Assembly: GCA_900112325.1 (NCBI GenBank)
Contig: FOLJ01000001.1
Span: forward strand, 487,217-551,216
Reading direction: 5' to 3'
DNA: 64,000 nt
Source: Micromonospora sediminimaris
GTDB taxonomy: Bacteria > Actinomycetota > Actinomycetes > Mycobacteriales > Micromonosporaceae
Part shown: one piece after another, positions 18,313 through 29,943 of the stretch
How positions within the stretch are numbered: position 1 is the first letter of the stretch
How the letters are laid out: each line of letters opens with the position of its first letter
Program-made: the position numbers and the translations under genes
The notes under the pieces: model-generated
The model's input: only the letters and a program-made list of their open reading frames with translations
Database searches by the model: none
Told to the model about the DNA's origin: nothing

Positions 18313-18576
18313 TCAGTTGCCAAGCGCCCGTACCTTGGCGATCGTCTCCTGGACGTGCTGCCGGGCGGGCTCGTGCCCCTGCGCCGCCTGTGTGAGCGCC
18401 TGCCGGTACGAGTCGATCATGTTGATCAGTGGCCCGGCGGCGACACCCTGGAGGGCCCCGGCGACGAGCTGGCGGGCCTCGGCCGCGTCCTGCGCCGCCG
18501 CCGCTGTCTTCGCCTTCGCCTCGTCCAGCTTCTGCGCCGCCGCCGCCAGCCTGGCGATCATCTCCGCTGCGCTCAC
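18313..18576 (-). CDS. Small helical protein in FtsK cluster
   Basis: An 87-residue, almost entirely helical protein: MIARLAAAAQKLDEAKAKTAAA is an amphipathic coiled-coil stretch and the C-terminal half, MIDSYRQALTQAAQGHEPARQH, is a second helix. The size and two-helix layout recall WXG100-type secretion partners, but no WXG motif is present. I recall a similar Micromonosporaceae family under a DUF label (possibly DUF6244), unverified. The GTG at 18576 follows GGGGAGGGC. A 231-bp gap separates it from the gene upstream; I see no other gene there. Confidence 0.72.
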   Translation of the reverse strand: MSAAEMIARLAAAAQKLDEAKAKTAAAAQDAAEARQLVAGALQGVAAGPLINMIDSYRQALTQAAQGHEPARQHVQETIAKVRALGN

Positions 18577-18807
18577 ACGCCCTCCCCACGATCGCATCAC
18601 CCCGGCGTCGCCGCCTGCCCACGAGCAGCGACCACACAGGAGCGTACGAGATCCACACACGCATCGCGACCACCCGAACGCGCCACACCGCCAAGGGTGG
18701 GTACATCTGTCGCTGTCATGGCGACAACAACTGCACCCACCCCCCGTTTCGCCTCGTCCCGCCAGCCGCCGTGCCGACGATTCGGTGGACCGGCTACCCG
18801 GGGGGGG

Positions 18808-19794
18808 TCAGCGCAGCACGCGGAAGAGCAGCAGGTAGCCGCAGTAGGCGAGGGGTACCGCGAGGAAGCAGATCAGGAAACCCAGGACCGGATGGCGCGG
18901 CGGGGTGGCGGCGCCGACGGCCGGCCGCCCCCAGCGGCCGAGCACCAGCCAGCCGCCGATCAGCGCCATGGCGGGCAGGCCGGCGAGCATCCAGGCGAGC
19001 AGGGTGCCCAACCCAACCACGCCGAGGCTCCAGCCGAACGTCAGGACCAGCAACAGCAGCGCCGCGATGCCGGCGGCACCGGCGTAGACCGCGACCGCTC
19101 GGGCCCGCGACGACCAGCCAGGTAACAGCGCCGGTTGCTGGGCGAGCAGTTCGGCCTGCTGCCCGTGCCGGTCGGCCTCGTCGGCCCACCGCCGAGCCAG
19201 CTCCAGCTCCGTCGCCGGGTCGACCGCTCCGGCGCGCGGGGCCGGCACCCCAGCCGCCGTCGCGCTCACGGCCACCGGCAGCGCCGGGCCCGTCTGTCCC
19301 ACCCCAACCGGGGAGTACGCCCCGACATCCGGCCGCCCCGGGGCGGCGGCTGCGCCGCCGTCCGACCCCGTCCCCGGTCCCCACCCGCCGCCCGGGTACC
19401 CGGGCGAACCCGGCGGCCGACCCGGCGGGCCCGACACCGGTGCGCCGGTCGGCGACGGCCCGGCCGGGCCGGACACCGGTGCGCCGGGTGGGGCCGGCGG
19501 GCCGGACATCGGCGCGCCGGGCGGGGGCGGACCGGGAGGCGGACCACCGGGCACGGCTCCGCCCGGCGTGGCACCGGTCGGTGCGGTGCCGCTCGGGCCG
19601 CCCGGTGCGATGCCAATGGTGCGGCCGAGGTGGTCGAGGCGCTGCCCCTGCGCGGTCAGCCGCCGGTCGAGGTACTCCACGGCGGCGCCGAGATCCCGCT
19701 GCCGTTCGGCCTCGGCGGCGGCGCCCTGCTCACCGGCACGGTGCTGCACCGCCAGGTGACGGGCCAGCGCCGCGTACTCGTCGAAGGTGGACAC
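18808..19794 (-). CDS. Proline-rich membrane protein
   Basis: A 328-residue protein with three parts. Residues 1-60 are a charged helical region (MSTFDEYAALARHLAVQHRAG). Residues of about 62-190 are Pro/Gly/Ala-rich and contain repeats of the form GAPVSGP. The C-terminal third has three to four membrane spans (AGIAALLLLVLTFGWSLGVVG, AWMLAGLPAMALIGGWLVLG and VLGFLICFLAVPLAYCGYLL). The GTG at 19794 lies 3 bp past the stop of the FtsK-type gene, whose end supplies the ribosome site AGGAGTGAGGC, so translation is coupled. Function unknown; it may anchor the ATPase. Confidence 0.78.
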   Translation of the reverse strand: MSTFDEYAALARHLAVQHRAGEQGAAAEAERQRDLGAAVEYLDRRLTAQGQRLDHLGRTIGIAPGGPSGTAPTGATPGGAVPGGPPPGPPPPGAPMSGPPAPPGAPVSGPAGPSPTGAPVSGPPGRPPGSPGYPGGGWGPGTGSDGGAAAAPGRPDVGAYSPVGVGQTGPALPVAVSATAAGVPAPRAGAVDPATELELARRWADEADRHGQQAELLAQQPALLPGWSSRARAVAVYAGAAGIAALLLLVLTFGWSLGVVGLGTLLAWMLAGLPAMALIGGWLVLGRWGRPAVGAATPPRHPVLGFLICFLAVPLAYCGYLLLFRVLR

Positions 19795-19797
19795 GCC

Positions 19798-22434
19798 TCA
19801 CTCCTGCCCGTCGGAGGGGTGACCGTCGCGGGCGAACGGCACGATCAACCGGACCCGCTGGTCATGCCGGTCCACCAGCAGCGCCCGATCCGCGCGGGGG
19901 GTGTATGCGAGGTCGTGCACGCCGAGGTGCAGACCGAGATCCGAGCCGGGCACGTTCAGCGCGACCAGGCAGGCGACGTCGTCGCGGTTCTGCGTACCGC
20001 CGAGGTCGTCGGCGAGCCGGCGCAGGCCGCGCCACCAACCGAGCAGGTGCACCCCGTGGCCGGGCCCCTGGCGCAGCAGCACCCGCAGGTCGTCGTGGCC
20101 GGAGCGGAACGTGGTCGGGTCGCTCTCGCCGAGCAGGCCGGCGGCGGCGTCCATCCCGAACACCACCAGATAGCTACGCCCCGCCGGCACCGCACCCGGC
20201 TCCGCCGCCCCGGCACCCGCACCGATGTGGTCAACACCCCGCAGGGCGGCTCCGGCGGGTGCGGACCCTGGGCCGTCGGTGCGGTGACCGCCGGCCAGGC
20301 CGGTGGCGAGGGTGCTGATCCGGTCGCGTAGGGCAGCGGCGTCGAGCCGCTGGACCCGGTGCCCGCCGGCGGCCAACGTGGCTGCCGTGTCGTCGGCCGC
20401 CGGGTCGGCGGCGGCGACCAGCGGAGCAAGCACGAACACCGCCTCGCCGGGGGCATGCTGTCGGGCCAGGCTCAGGGTGGCTGCCCGCAGCACCTCGGCC
20501 CCGGCGGACGAGGTGCCGACCACGGCCAGGTGCCGGCCGGGGGCGGTGTCCATGATGAACAGGGCGGTGGTGCCGTCCACGTCGACCGTCCGGCCGACCA
20601 ACGCCAGGGGACGCCGGCCGCCGGGGCGCAACCCGGTGAAGGTGGCATCCTCCTCGACGCGGGCGGTGTCGTAGCCGCGGAACACCGACGGTGGGCGGGC
20701 CCCCGCCGGGCGGGCCTGCCACAGCTCGTGACGCAGCCGGGTCAACTCGTCGGCTGCGGCGTGCGCGTCGGGGAAGCGGATCACGGTGTTCGCGCCGGGC
20801 GCGCCGGCGGCGGTGTTCACCACGGCCGAGCCGACCGGCAGCGTCGCTGCGGCGTCGTTGAGGTGGTCGAGCACTCCCCCGCCGCCGGGCAGCGCCACCC
20901 GCAGGGCGAACTGCCCGAAGACCGCCTCGGCGCGGCCGTAGAGCGCCTCGATCCCGGTGGTGCTCTGGCTGGCCAGCACCAGGTGTACGCCGTACGAGCG
21001 GCCCTTGCGGGCCAACTCCTCCAGCAGATCCGCCGACTCGCGGGCCAGCGGATCGTTGCCGGCCAGCAGCACGTGGAACTCGTCGATCACCGCGACGATC
21101 CGGGGCACCGGGGTGTCGGCGGGCAGGTCGGCGAGCTTTGTGACGCCGTGCCGCTTGAGTGCGGTGGCCCGCCGGTGCAGTTCGCGGCGCAGCTCGCGCA
21201 GCACCGCCACGCCGTACTCCCGGTCGCTCTCGATACCGACGGCGCGGGCGTGCGGCAACCACGAAGGGTCGCGTTCGGTGGGCACGAACTCGGTGAAGCT
21301 GACCCCCTCCTTGAAGTCCAGGAGGTAGAGCTGCAACTCGACGGGCGAGTAGCGGACCGCCAGGCCGTACAGGACGTCGAGCAGGAAGACGGTCTTGCCG
21401 GCGCCCGTACGCCCGCCGACCAGCCAGTGCGGGGTGGCGTCGTCGAAGGCCATCGGGAACGGGTCGCGTCCGGCGCGGCCCACCACGGTACGCAGGCCCG
21501 CCCGGCCGGAGAGCCCCCACCGCTGCCCGGGCAGCAGGTCGGCGAAGCCGACCGCCTCGCCGCGTCGGGCCGCCTCGCCCAGGTGGGTGGCGAGCGCGGC
21601 GACGGAGGCCGGCGGGGGGTCGCCGTCGAGGACCACCGGCGCGGCCAGTCCGCTGCCGTCGGCGCTGAACGGCGTGCCGGGCGGGTCGCCGACCCGGGCG
21701 TACCCGTCGGTCAGTCGGAGCAGTGTGGTGGCGCCCAGCGGTGGGGCGGACTCGCCCGGCCCGGCCGGCGGCCAGCCGGCGAGCAGCACGCAGACGGCGG
21801 CGGCGGGGCCGGCGTGGGTGAGCGCGGCCAGTCGGGCGGCCTCGCGGGGCGCGGGGATGGACGCGGCGACCAGCACCAGCAGGTCCTGGTCCGGTCGGTC
21901 GGCCTGCCGCGCGGCCCGCGCGTGCCGTTCGGCGGCGTCGAGCAGCGTGGTGACCTCCGCCTCGGTGGTGGCCGGCGGGTCGACGACTCCGGCGTCGAGC
22001 AGCGGTCGCAGCGGACCGAAGGTGGCGCCGAGGGCGGCGGTGTCCAGCGCGGCGACCCGGACACCACCGGGCGCGGCGGTGGCCAACAGCCGCAGCACCA
22101 GGGCGCGGAGCAGGCCGGCGACCGTCGGCTGGCGGGCGTCGCCGTCGATCGCCAGGTGGTGCCCGGCGCCCAGGGGCAGCAGCACCGGGAAGCCGCCGCC
22201 GGCGGTGACCGCCTCCCCGACGCGTACCGGGACGGGTCGGCGGGCCAGTGGGGTGCCCGGCGTCGGGGTGGCCAGCGCGGCACCGACCCGGGCCAGCCGG
22301 GCCAGCAGGTCGGTGTCGACCACTGTGGCCGACGGTGGGGTGGCGCTCAGCGCGGTGCGGGCGGATTCGAGGTGGGCGCGGGCCGCCCGGTGAGCGGCGA
22401 CCGCCTGCTCGTACGCCGACGCGAGCCTGCCCAC
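19798..22434 (-). CDS. FtsK/SpoIIIE-type ATPase
   Basis: An 878-residue protein with an N-terminal coiled coil (YEQAVAAHRAARAHLESARTAL). A first nucleotide-binding-like half has no clear P-loop. The central FtsK domain has Walker A GGRTGAGKTVF (Lys347), DFKEGVSF, and Walker B VIDEFHVLL (Asp451, Glu452). A C-terminal half resembles a degenerate second ATPase module. There are no N-terminal membrane spans, so it is not the divisome FtsK; the membrane protein encoded next may serve as anchor. Such stand-alone translocases move DNA or export proteins. The GTG at 22434 follows AGGGCAGGGGT; an upstream GTG at 22503 lacks this. Confidence 0.85.
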   Translation of the reverse strand: MGRLASAYEQAVAAHRAARAHLESARTALSATPPSATVVDTDLLARLARVGAALATPTPGTPLARRPVPVRVGEAVTAGGGFPVLLPLGAGHHLAIDGDARQPTVAGLLRALVLRLLATAAPGGVRVAALDTAALGATFGPLRPLLDAGVVDPPATTEAEVTTLLDAAERHARAARQADRPDQDLLVLVAASIPAPREAARLAALTHAGPAAAVCVLLAGWPPAGPGESAPPLGATTLLRLTDGYARVGDPPGTPFSADGSGLAAPVVLDGDPPPASVAALATHLGEAARRGEAVGFADLLPGQRWGLSGRAGLRTVVGRAGRDPFPMAFDDATPHWLVGGRTGAGKTVFLLDVLYGLAVRYSPVELQLYLLDFKEGVSFTEFVPTERDPSWLPHARAVGIESDREYGVAVLRELRRELHRRATALKRHGVTKLADLPADTPVPRIVAVIDEFHVLLAGNDPLARESADLLEELARKGRSYGVHLVLASQSTTGIEALYGRAEAVFGQFALRVALPGGGGVLDHLNDAAATLPVGSAVVNTAAGAPGANTVIRFPDAHAAADELTRLRHELWQARPAGARPPSVFRGYDTARVEEDATFTGLRPGGRRPLALVGRTVDVDGTTALFIMDTAPGRHLAVVGTSSAGAEVLRAATLSLARQHAPGEAVFVLAPLVAAADPAADDTAATLAAGGHRVQRLDAAALRDRISTLATGLAGGHRTDGPGSAPAGAALRGVDHIGAGAGAAEPGAVPAGRSYLVVFGMDAAAGLLGESDPTTFRSGHDDLRVLLRQGPGHGVHLLGWWRGLRRLADDLGGTQNRDDVACLVALNVPGSDLGLHLGVHDLAYTPRADRALLVDRHDQRVRLIVPFARDGHPSDGQE

Positions 22435-22551
22435 ACCCCTGCCCTTCGCCGCCGAGCGCCGCCTGGTCGCAGAAACCCTAACGGACGGCGGCGACACCGG
22501 CACGTGTCCGAACCGGACGTGTCGGACCGCCGCCTCGGCCGGGTGCTGACG

Positions 22552-22592
22552 CGCTGCGGCCGACGGCCCGAACCGGACCGTCGGCCGCAGCG
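22552..22592 (-). terminator. Terminator of the SGNH hydrolase gene
   Basis: Perfect 15-bp arms, 22552-22566 and 22578-22592, with core CTGCGGCCGACGG and an 11-nt loop. The hairpin begins 5 bp after the hydrolase stop codon. Confidence 0.8.
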
Positions 22593-22597
22593 TACGG

Positions 22598-23398
22598 TCA
22601 GCCGGTGACCGCGTTGAGCGCCGGCAGGTAGCCGTAGCGGTAGCCGTCGGCGTTCGGGTGGTACGCCTCGATGACCCCGGTGACGTCCCGGATCCACGGC
22701 TGGGCGCCGCAGACGCCGTGACCGGCGAAGGTGGGTCGGGTGTCGGCGAAGGTGGCGCCGGCCGCGGCGGCCCGGTCGGCGGTCACGGTGGCGAGGACGT
22801 CGGCCGCCTCGTTGAGGATGGTGCGCTTGTAGGTGCTCATGGCCAGCAGTCCGCAGTAGCGGGTCTCGAACAGCCGTGGATAGCCGAGCACGATCAGTCG
22901 GGCGTTGGGTGCCCGTTCCCGGATGGCGGCGTAGGTGCGGTCCAGCCGGGCCGGCAGCGTGCCGGTGGCGAACGCCTTCGCGGCGTTGACGGCGTTTGTG
23001 CAGGTGGAGGTGCTGCCGAACCGGCAGTCGGTCATCACGTCGGCGAAACCGGCGTCGTTGCCGCCGATGGTGATGGTGACCATGGTGGTGGTGGCGGAGA
23101 GCGCGCCAAGTTGGTTGTCGAGCACGTCGGCGGTGACCGCGCCGCCGCAGGCCGGGAACCGGAAGCTGGCCACGTTGTTGGCGGCGGCCCAGAGCGGGGC
23201 GTACGACTTCTGGCTGCGCAGGCAGGTGGACAGGTCGTACGGTCCGGCACCGACGCCGGAGGAGTACGAGTCGCCCAGGGCGACGTAGTGGATCGGGGCG
23301 GCGGCCTGGGCGACGCCGGGGACGGCCAGCGCGCCGACGGCGGCGGTGAGGAGGGCGACCAGCGCGGTCAGGGCGCGGGCCAACGGACGGTGGGGCAT
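22598..23398 (-). CDS. Secreted SGNH/GDSL hydrolase
   Basis: A 266-residue exported lipase or esterase like the Streptomyces SGNH enzymes. Signal peptide residues 1-33 end at VAQAAA. Block I is YVALGDSYSSGVG with catalytic Ser44. The oxyanion GGND motif is in ITIGGNDAGF, and the catalytic Asp-His are expected in AYHPNADGYRYGYL near the end. Cysteines in CLRSQKSY, FPACGG, DCRFGSTSTC, YCGLL and GVCGAQ should form three disulfides, typical of this group. The ATG at 23398 follows GGAGG. The gene has its own terminator and a TTAC-N6-GTAA site upstream. Confidence 0.93.
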   Translation of the reverse strand: MPHRPLARALTALVALLTAAVGALAVPGVAQAAAPIHYVALGDSYSSGVGAGPYDLSTCLRSQKSYAPLWAAANNVASFRFPACGGAVTADVLDNQLGALSATTTMVTITIGGNDAGFADVMTDCRFGSTSTCTNAVNAAKAFATGTLPARLDRTYAAIRERAPNARLIVLGYPRLFETRYCGLLAMSTYKRTILNEAADVLATVTADRAAAAGATFADTRPTFAGHGVCGAQPWIRDVTGVIEAYHPNADGYRYGYLPALNAVTG

Positions 23399-23457
23399 GA
23401 CGGACCTCCACGGGGGTGGTGGTGGAGCCCGAGAGCCGCGCGCGTGGCCAAGGGTTG

Positions 23458-23471
23458 TTACTGGTCGGTAA
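23458..23471. promoter_or_regulatory. TTAC-N6-GTAA site upstream of SGNH gene
   Basis: TTACTGGTCGGTAA, near-palindromic, lies 60 bp upstream of the hydrolase start in an AT-richer stretch that also holds the likely promoter. It resembles the site at 9242-9255. The shape is that of a TetR-family operator, but no regulator is assigned. Confidence 0.35.
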
Positions 23472-23512
23472 TGCTATCGAAACATCTGGATAAAGTGAAT
23501 AGCCGTTAAGGA

Positions 23513-23553
23513 GAGGCCGCGTCCGCGCGGTCGTCCCGCGTGGACGCGGCCTC
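23513..23553 (-). terminator. Terminator of gltBD
   Basis: Perfect 12-bp outer arms, 23513-23524 and 23542-23553, starting GAGGCCGCGTCC. The stem continues inward with a G-T pair and five more pairs to a 5-nt loop. It lies 27 bp past the gltD stop codon. Confidence 0.85.
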
Positions 23554-23579
23554 GTCGAGACCTCTCCGGCAGCTGGCCG

Positions 23580-25074
<1,495 letters not shown>

Positions 25075-25082
<8 letters not shown>

Positions 25083-28000
25083 GAGCCACCTCCTGGGCGA
25101 CCGCCCGCGGGGCGGGGGCTACCGGCGCGGACGAGCCGGCGGCCGGCTGCCCCGGTGCCGCCAGTGCGCTCATCACCGCGTCGTCGACGTCCTGGCCGGC
25201 GGCTTCGGCGGCCCGCATGATCTCCATCACCCGGCGGTAGTCCCGGGGAACCACGGCGGTGAACTCCTCCACCGCCTCCGGCCAACGCTTGAGCAGCTGT
25301 TCGGCGATCGCCGAGTCGGTCTCGGCGAAGTGCCGCTGCACCAGCTCGTGCAGGCGGGTCCGTTCCGCCTCGCTCGGCGCGGACAGGTCGACCAGCTCGG
25401 TGTTGACCCGGCGTCGGTCGAGGTTCCAGACGAACGCCGTCCCGCCGGACATGCCGGCGGCGAAGTTGCGGCCGGTCGGACCGAGCACCACCACGGTGCC
25501 GCCGGTCATGTACTCGCAGCCGTGGTCGCCGACACCCTCGACGACCGTCACCGCGCCCGAGTTGCGGACCGCGAACCGCTCCCCCACCCGCCCCCGCAGG
25601 TAGACCTCACCGGCGGTGGCGCCGTACAGGATGGTGTTGCCGGCGATGATCTGATCCTCGGCCCGGCCGCCCGCCTCGGCGTCGGCGGAGACGAACGGTG
25701 CCGCCGCGTCCGGCCGGACGATCAGCCGGCCACCGGAGAGTCCCTTGCCGACGTAGTCGTTGGCGTCACCGTGCAGGCGCAGGGTCACCCCGCGCGGCAG
25801 GAACGCGCCGAAGGACTGCCCGGCGGTACCGCGCAGGGTGAACTCGATGGTGTCGGCCGGCAGGCCGGCACCGCCGTGGCGGCGGGTGACCGCACCGCCG
25901 AGCATCGCGCCGACACTGCGGTGCTCGTTGCGGATCGCCACCTCGGCCCGCACCAACGGCACCGACTCGTCGGCACCAGTGGCGCCCAGCGCCGGCTCGG
26001 CGAGGGCGATCAGCTCGTTGTCCAGGGCCAGCTCAAGGCCGTGGTCCTGAGCGCGTACGCCGCGTCGGGCCGCGCCCTCGGGCAGCTCCGGAAGGTGCAG
26101 CACCCGACCGAGGTCGAGCCCACCGGCCTTCCAGTGCTCGACCGCCGGTGCGACGTCGAGCAGCTCGGTACGCCCGATCGCCTCGTCGATGCTGCGCAGA
26201 CCCAGCTCGGCCAGGTAGCCGCGGATCTCCTCGGCGAGGAACAGGAAGAAGTTCTCCACGAACTCGGGCTTGCCGGTGTAGCGCTCGCGCAGCACCGGGT
26301 TCTGGGTGGCGATGCCCACCGGGCAGGTGTCCAGGTGGCAGACGCGCATCATGATGCAGCCGGAGACGATAAGCGGGGCGGTGGCGAAGCCGAACTCCTC
26401 GGCCCCGAGCAGCGCCGCGACGATCACGTCCCGGCCGGTCTTGAGCTGCCCGTCGACCTGCACGGTCACCCGGTCACGCAGCTTGTTGAGCAGCAGCGTC
26501 TGCTGTGCCTCGGCCAGGCCCAGCTCCCACGGCGTACCGGCGTGCTTCAGCGAGTTCAGCGGAGACGCGCCGGTGCCGCCGTCGTGGCCGGAGATCAGGA
26601 TGACGTCGGCCTTGAGCTTGGCCACCCCGGCGGCGACGGTGCCGACACCGACCTCGCTGACCAGCTTGACGTGCACCCGGGCGGCCGGGTTGACGCACTT
26701 GAGGTCGTGCACCAGCTGGGCGAGGTCCTCGATGGAGTAGATGTCGTGGTGCGGCGGGGGCGAGATCAGGCCGACGCCGGGGGTGGCGTGCCGGGTACGG
26801 GCGATCCACGGCCAGACCTTGTTGCCGGGCAGCTGACCACCCTCGCCGGGCTTGGCACCCTGCGCCATCTTGATCTGGAGATCGTCGGCGTTGACCAGAT
26901 ATTCGCTCGTGACCCCGAACCGACCGCTGGCGATCTGCTTGACGGCGGAACGGCGGGCGGGGTCGTGCAACCGCTCGACGTCCTCCCCGCCCTCGCCGGT
27001 GTTGGACTTGCCGCCGAGCCGGTTCATCGCGATGGCGAGGGTCTCGTGCGACTCGGCCGAGATCGACCCGTACGACATGGCGCCGGTGGCGAACCGCTTG
27101 ACGATCTCGCTGGCCGGCTCCACCTCCTCGATCGGCACCGGCGGCAGCACGCCGCTGCGTAGCCGGAACAGCCCGCGCAGCGAACCCGCCCGCGCGGCCA
27201 ACTCGTCGACCTTCGCGGTGTAGTCGCGGAAGACGTCGTACTGGCGGCTGCGGGTGGCGTGCTGGAGCAGGAAGACCGTCTCCGGGTTGAACAGGTGCAG
27301 TTCACCCTCGCGGCGCCACTGGTACTCGCCGCCCACCGGCAGCAGGTCGACCGCCTCGGCGCCGGCCGCCGGCCAGGCCAGCGCGTGCCGGGCGGCCACC
27401 TCGGCGTGGATGCCGTCGAGGCCGACCCCGCTGATGGTGCTCGGCGTACCCCGGAAATACCGCTCGACCAGTCGGGTGTCCAGGCCGACCGCCTCGAAGA
27501 CCTGTGCGCCGCAGTACGACGACACCGTCGAGATGCCCATCTTGGACATGATCTTCAGGACGCCCTTGCCGAGCGCCTTGACGTAGTTGCGGATCGCGGC
27601 CCGCGGCTCGACCCCGGCCAGCGTGCCCGTGGAGATCATGTCCTCCACCGACTCGAAGGCCAGGTACGGGTTGACCGCCGCCGCTCCGTAGCCGATCAGC
27701 ACCGCCGCGTGGTGCACCTCGCGGCAGTCGCCCGACTCGACGATCAGCGCGACCTGGGTCCGGGTCTGCTCCCGCACCAGGTGCTGGTGCACCGCCGCGG
27801 TGAGCAGCAGCGACGGGATCGGAGCCAGGTCGGCGTTGGAGTCCCGGTCGGAGAGCACCAGGATCCGTACGCCGTCCTCGATCGCCTCGGAGACGTGCCG
27901 GCAGATCTCGGTCAGCCGGGCCCGGATCCCGGCGCCGCCGTCGCGGATGCGGTAGAGCCCGGAGACCCGTACCGCCTTGAAGCCGGGCAGGTCACCGTCC

Positions 28001-29796
28001 TCGTCGATACAGAGGATCTTCGCCAGCTCGTCGTTGTCGATCACCGGGTAGGGCAGCACGATCTGCCGGCAGCTCGCCGGGCCGGGATCGAGCAGGTTGC
28101 CCTCCGGGCCGATGGTGGTGGCCAGGCTGGTCACCAACTCCTCCCGGATGGCGTCCAGCGGAGGGTTGGTGACCTGGGCGAACAACTGATGGAAGTAGTC
28201 GTAGAGCAGCCGTGGCCGGGTGGACAACGGGGAGATCGGGGTGTCGGTGCCCATCGAGCCGATCGGTTCCGCGCCGGTCCGCGCCATCGGCGCGAGCAGG
28301 ATCTTCAGCTCCTCCTCGGTGTAGCCGAAGGTCTGCTGGCGGCGGCGTACCGAGTCGTGGGTGTAGACGACGTGCTCGCGGGCGGGCAGGTCGTCCATCT
28401 CGATCAGCCCGGCGTGCAGCCAGTCGGCGTACGGCTGGGCGGCAGCCAACTCGGTCTTGATCTCGTCGTCGTGCACGATCCGGCCGGCAACGGTGTCGAC
28501 CAGGAACATCTTGCCCGGCTGGAGCCGCCCCTTGGCCACCACGGCGGCCGGGTCGAGGTCGAGTACGCCCGCCTCGCTGCCCAGCACCACCAGGCCGTCA
28601 GCGGTCTGCCACCAGCGGCCCGGACGCAGACCGTTGCGGTCGAGCACCGCGCCGACGATCTCGCCGTCGGTGAAGGCGACCGAAGCCGGACCGTCCCACG
28701 GCTCCATCAGGCTGGCGTGGAACCGGTAGAAGGCGCGCTTGTCGGCGCGCATGTCGGGGTCGTTCTCCCACGCCTCCGGAATCATCATCAGCACCGCGTG
28801 CGGCAGGCTACGCCCGGCCAGGTGCAGCAGTTCGAGGACCTCGTCGAAGTTGGCCGAGTCGGAGGCGGCCGGGGTACAGACCGGGAAGACCCGCCGGATG
28901 TTGCCGGGCAGGTCAGGCGTACGCAGCAGCGCCTCGCGGGCCTGCATCCAGTTCCGGTTGCCCCGGATGGTGTTGATCTCGCCGTTGTGGGCGATGAAGC
29001 GGTACGGGTGCGCCAGCGGCCAGGACGGGAAGGTGTTGGTGGAGAACCGGGAGTGCACCAGGGCGATGGCACTGGCCACCCGCTCGTCGGTGAGATCCGG
29101 GTAGTACGCGGGCAACTGGTCCGGGGTGAGCATCCCCTTGTAGACCATGGTCCGGCCGGACAGCGACGGGAAGTACGCCGGCACGCCCCGCTCGGCGGTC
29201 TCCCGTTCGGCCTGCTTGCGTACGCAGAAGGCGACCCGCTCCAGCTCGACACCGGCCAGCGGGGCACCGGCCGGACCGGCGGGGGTGTCGGTGAGCCGCT
29301 TCGCGGCGAGGAAGACCTGACGGATGCGGGGCATCGCCGCCAGCGCCGTCTCACCGAGGTCGCTCGGGTCGACCGGGACGTCCCGCCAACCCAGCACCTC
29401 GGCCCCCTCGACCAGGGCGTACTTCTCGACCACCTGCCGGGCACGGGCCTCGGCGGTGGCGTCGTCGGGCAGGAAGACCAGACCGGTGGCGTACGCGCCG
29501 GCCGGAGGCAGCGGAAACTCGACCACCGCGCGCAGGAACGCGTCCGGCACCTGGATCATGATGCCGGCGCCGTCACCGGTGTTCGGTTCGGCGCCCCGGG
29601 CACCACGATGGTCCAGCCGGCACAGCGCGCCGAGGCCGTTGGCGACCACCGTGTGCGAGCGTCGGCCGTGCAGGTCCGCCACGAAGGCCACGCCGCACGC
29701 GTCATGCTCGTACGCGGGGTCATGGAGGCCGGCAGGGGACGCTACCTGGCCTTCTCGCGGCGCCGGCTGGGGGCGGTGTGGGTACGCAAGGGCCAC
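25075..29796 (-). CDS. gltB: Glutamate synthase (NADPH) large subunit
   Basis: A 1573-residue enzyme that makes two glutamates from glutamine and 2-oxoglutarate. The N-terminal glutaminase nucleophile is Cys34 in [10 protein letters not shown], exposed after removal of a short propeptide. Central and FMN-binding synthase domains follow; [15 protein letters not shown] and [13 protein letters not shown] mark the synthase core, and [15 protein letters not shown] carries the 3Fe-4S ligands. The C-terminal beta-helix (GXXG repeats such as [11 protein letters not shown] and [23 protein letters not shown]) is present. The GTG at 29796 follows AGGAGG. It is co-transcribed with gltD. Confidence 0.98.
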
Positions 29797-29931
29797 CGGG
29801 CCTCCTGTCGTCGCTCAGGCTGGATCATGGTCGGGACGACGTCGGCCCTGTATCGGACTATTGAGTCTACGTTAGGGCCCGGCACGCAAGGCCAGTGCAG
29901 ATTGATCACACCGTCCAAAGTCTGGGACATG

Positions 29932-29937
29932 TAGTCT
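29932..29937 (+). promoter_or_regulatory. -10 box of a leaderless promoter
   Basis: TAGTCT lies 6 bp before the GTG of the acetyltransferase gene and there is no ribosome site. This fits the actinobacterial TANNNT box of a leaderless mRNA. No convincing -35 box is visible. Confidence 0.45.
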
Positions 29938-29943
29938 CGCGCC

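Noticed and set aside
18313..18576. WXG100 (ESX) protein
   Set aside because: Size and two-helix layout fit, but there is no WXG motif or YxxxD/E tail; only the loose resemblance is reported.
20359..22608. A 749-codon open frame opposite the FtsK-type gene
   Set aside because: Antisense shadow; composition not protein-like.
27259..29934. An 891-codon open frame opposite gltB
   Set aside because: Full overlap with the certain gltB gene; no ribosome site and no recognisable protein.
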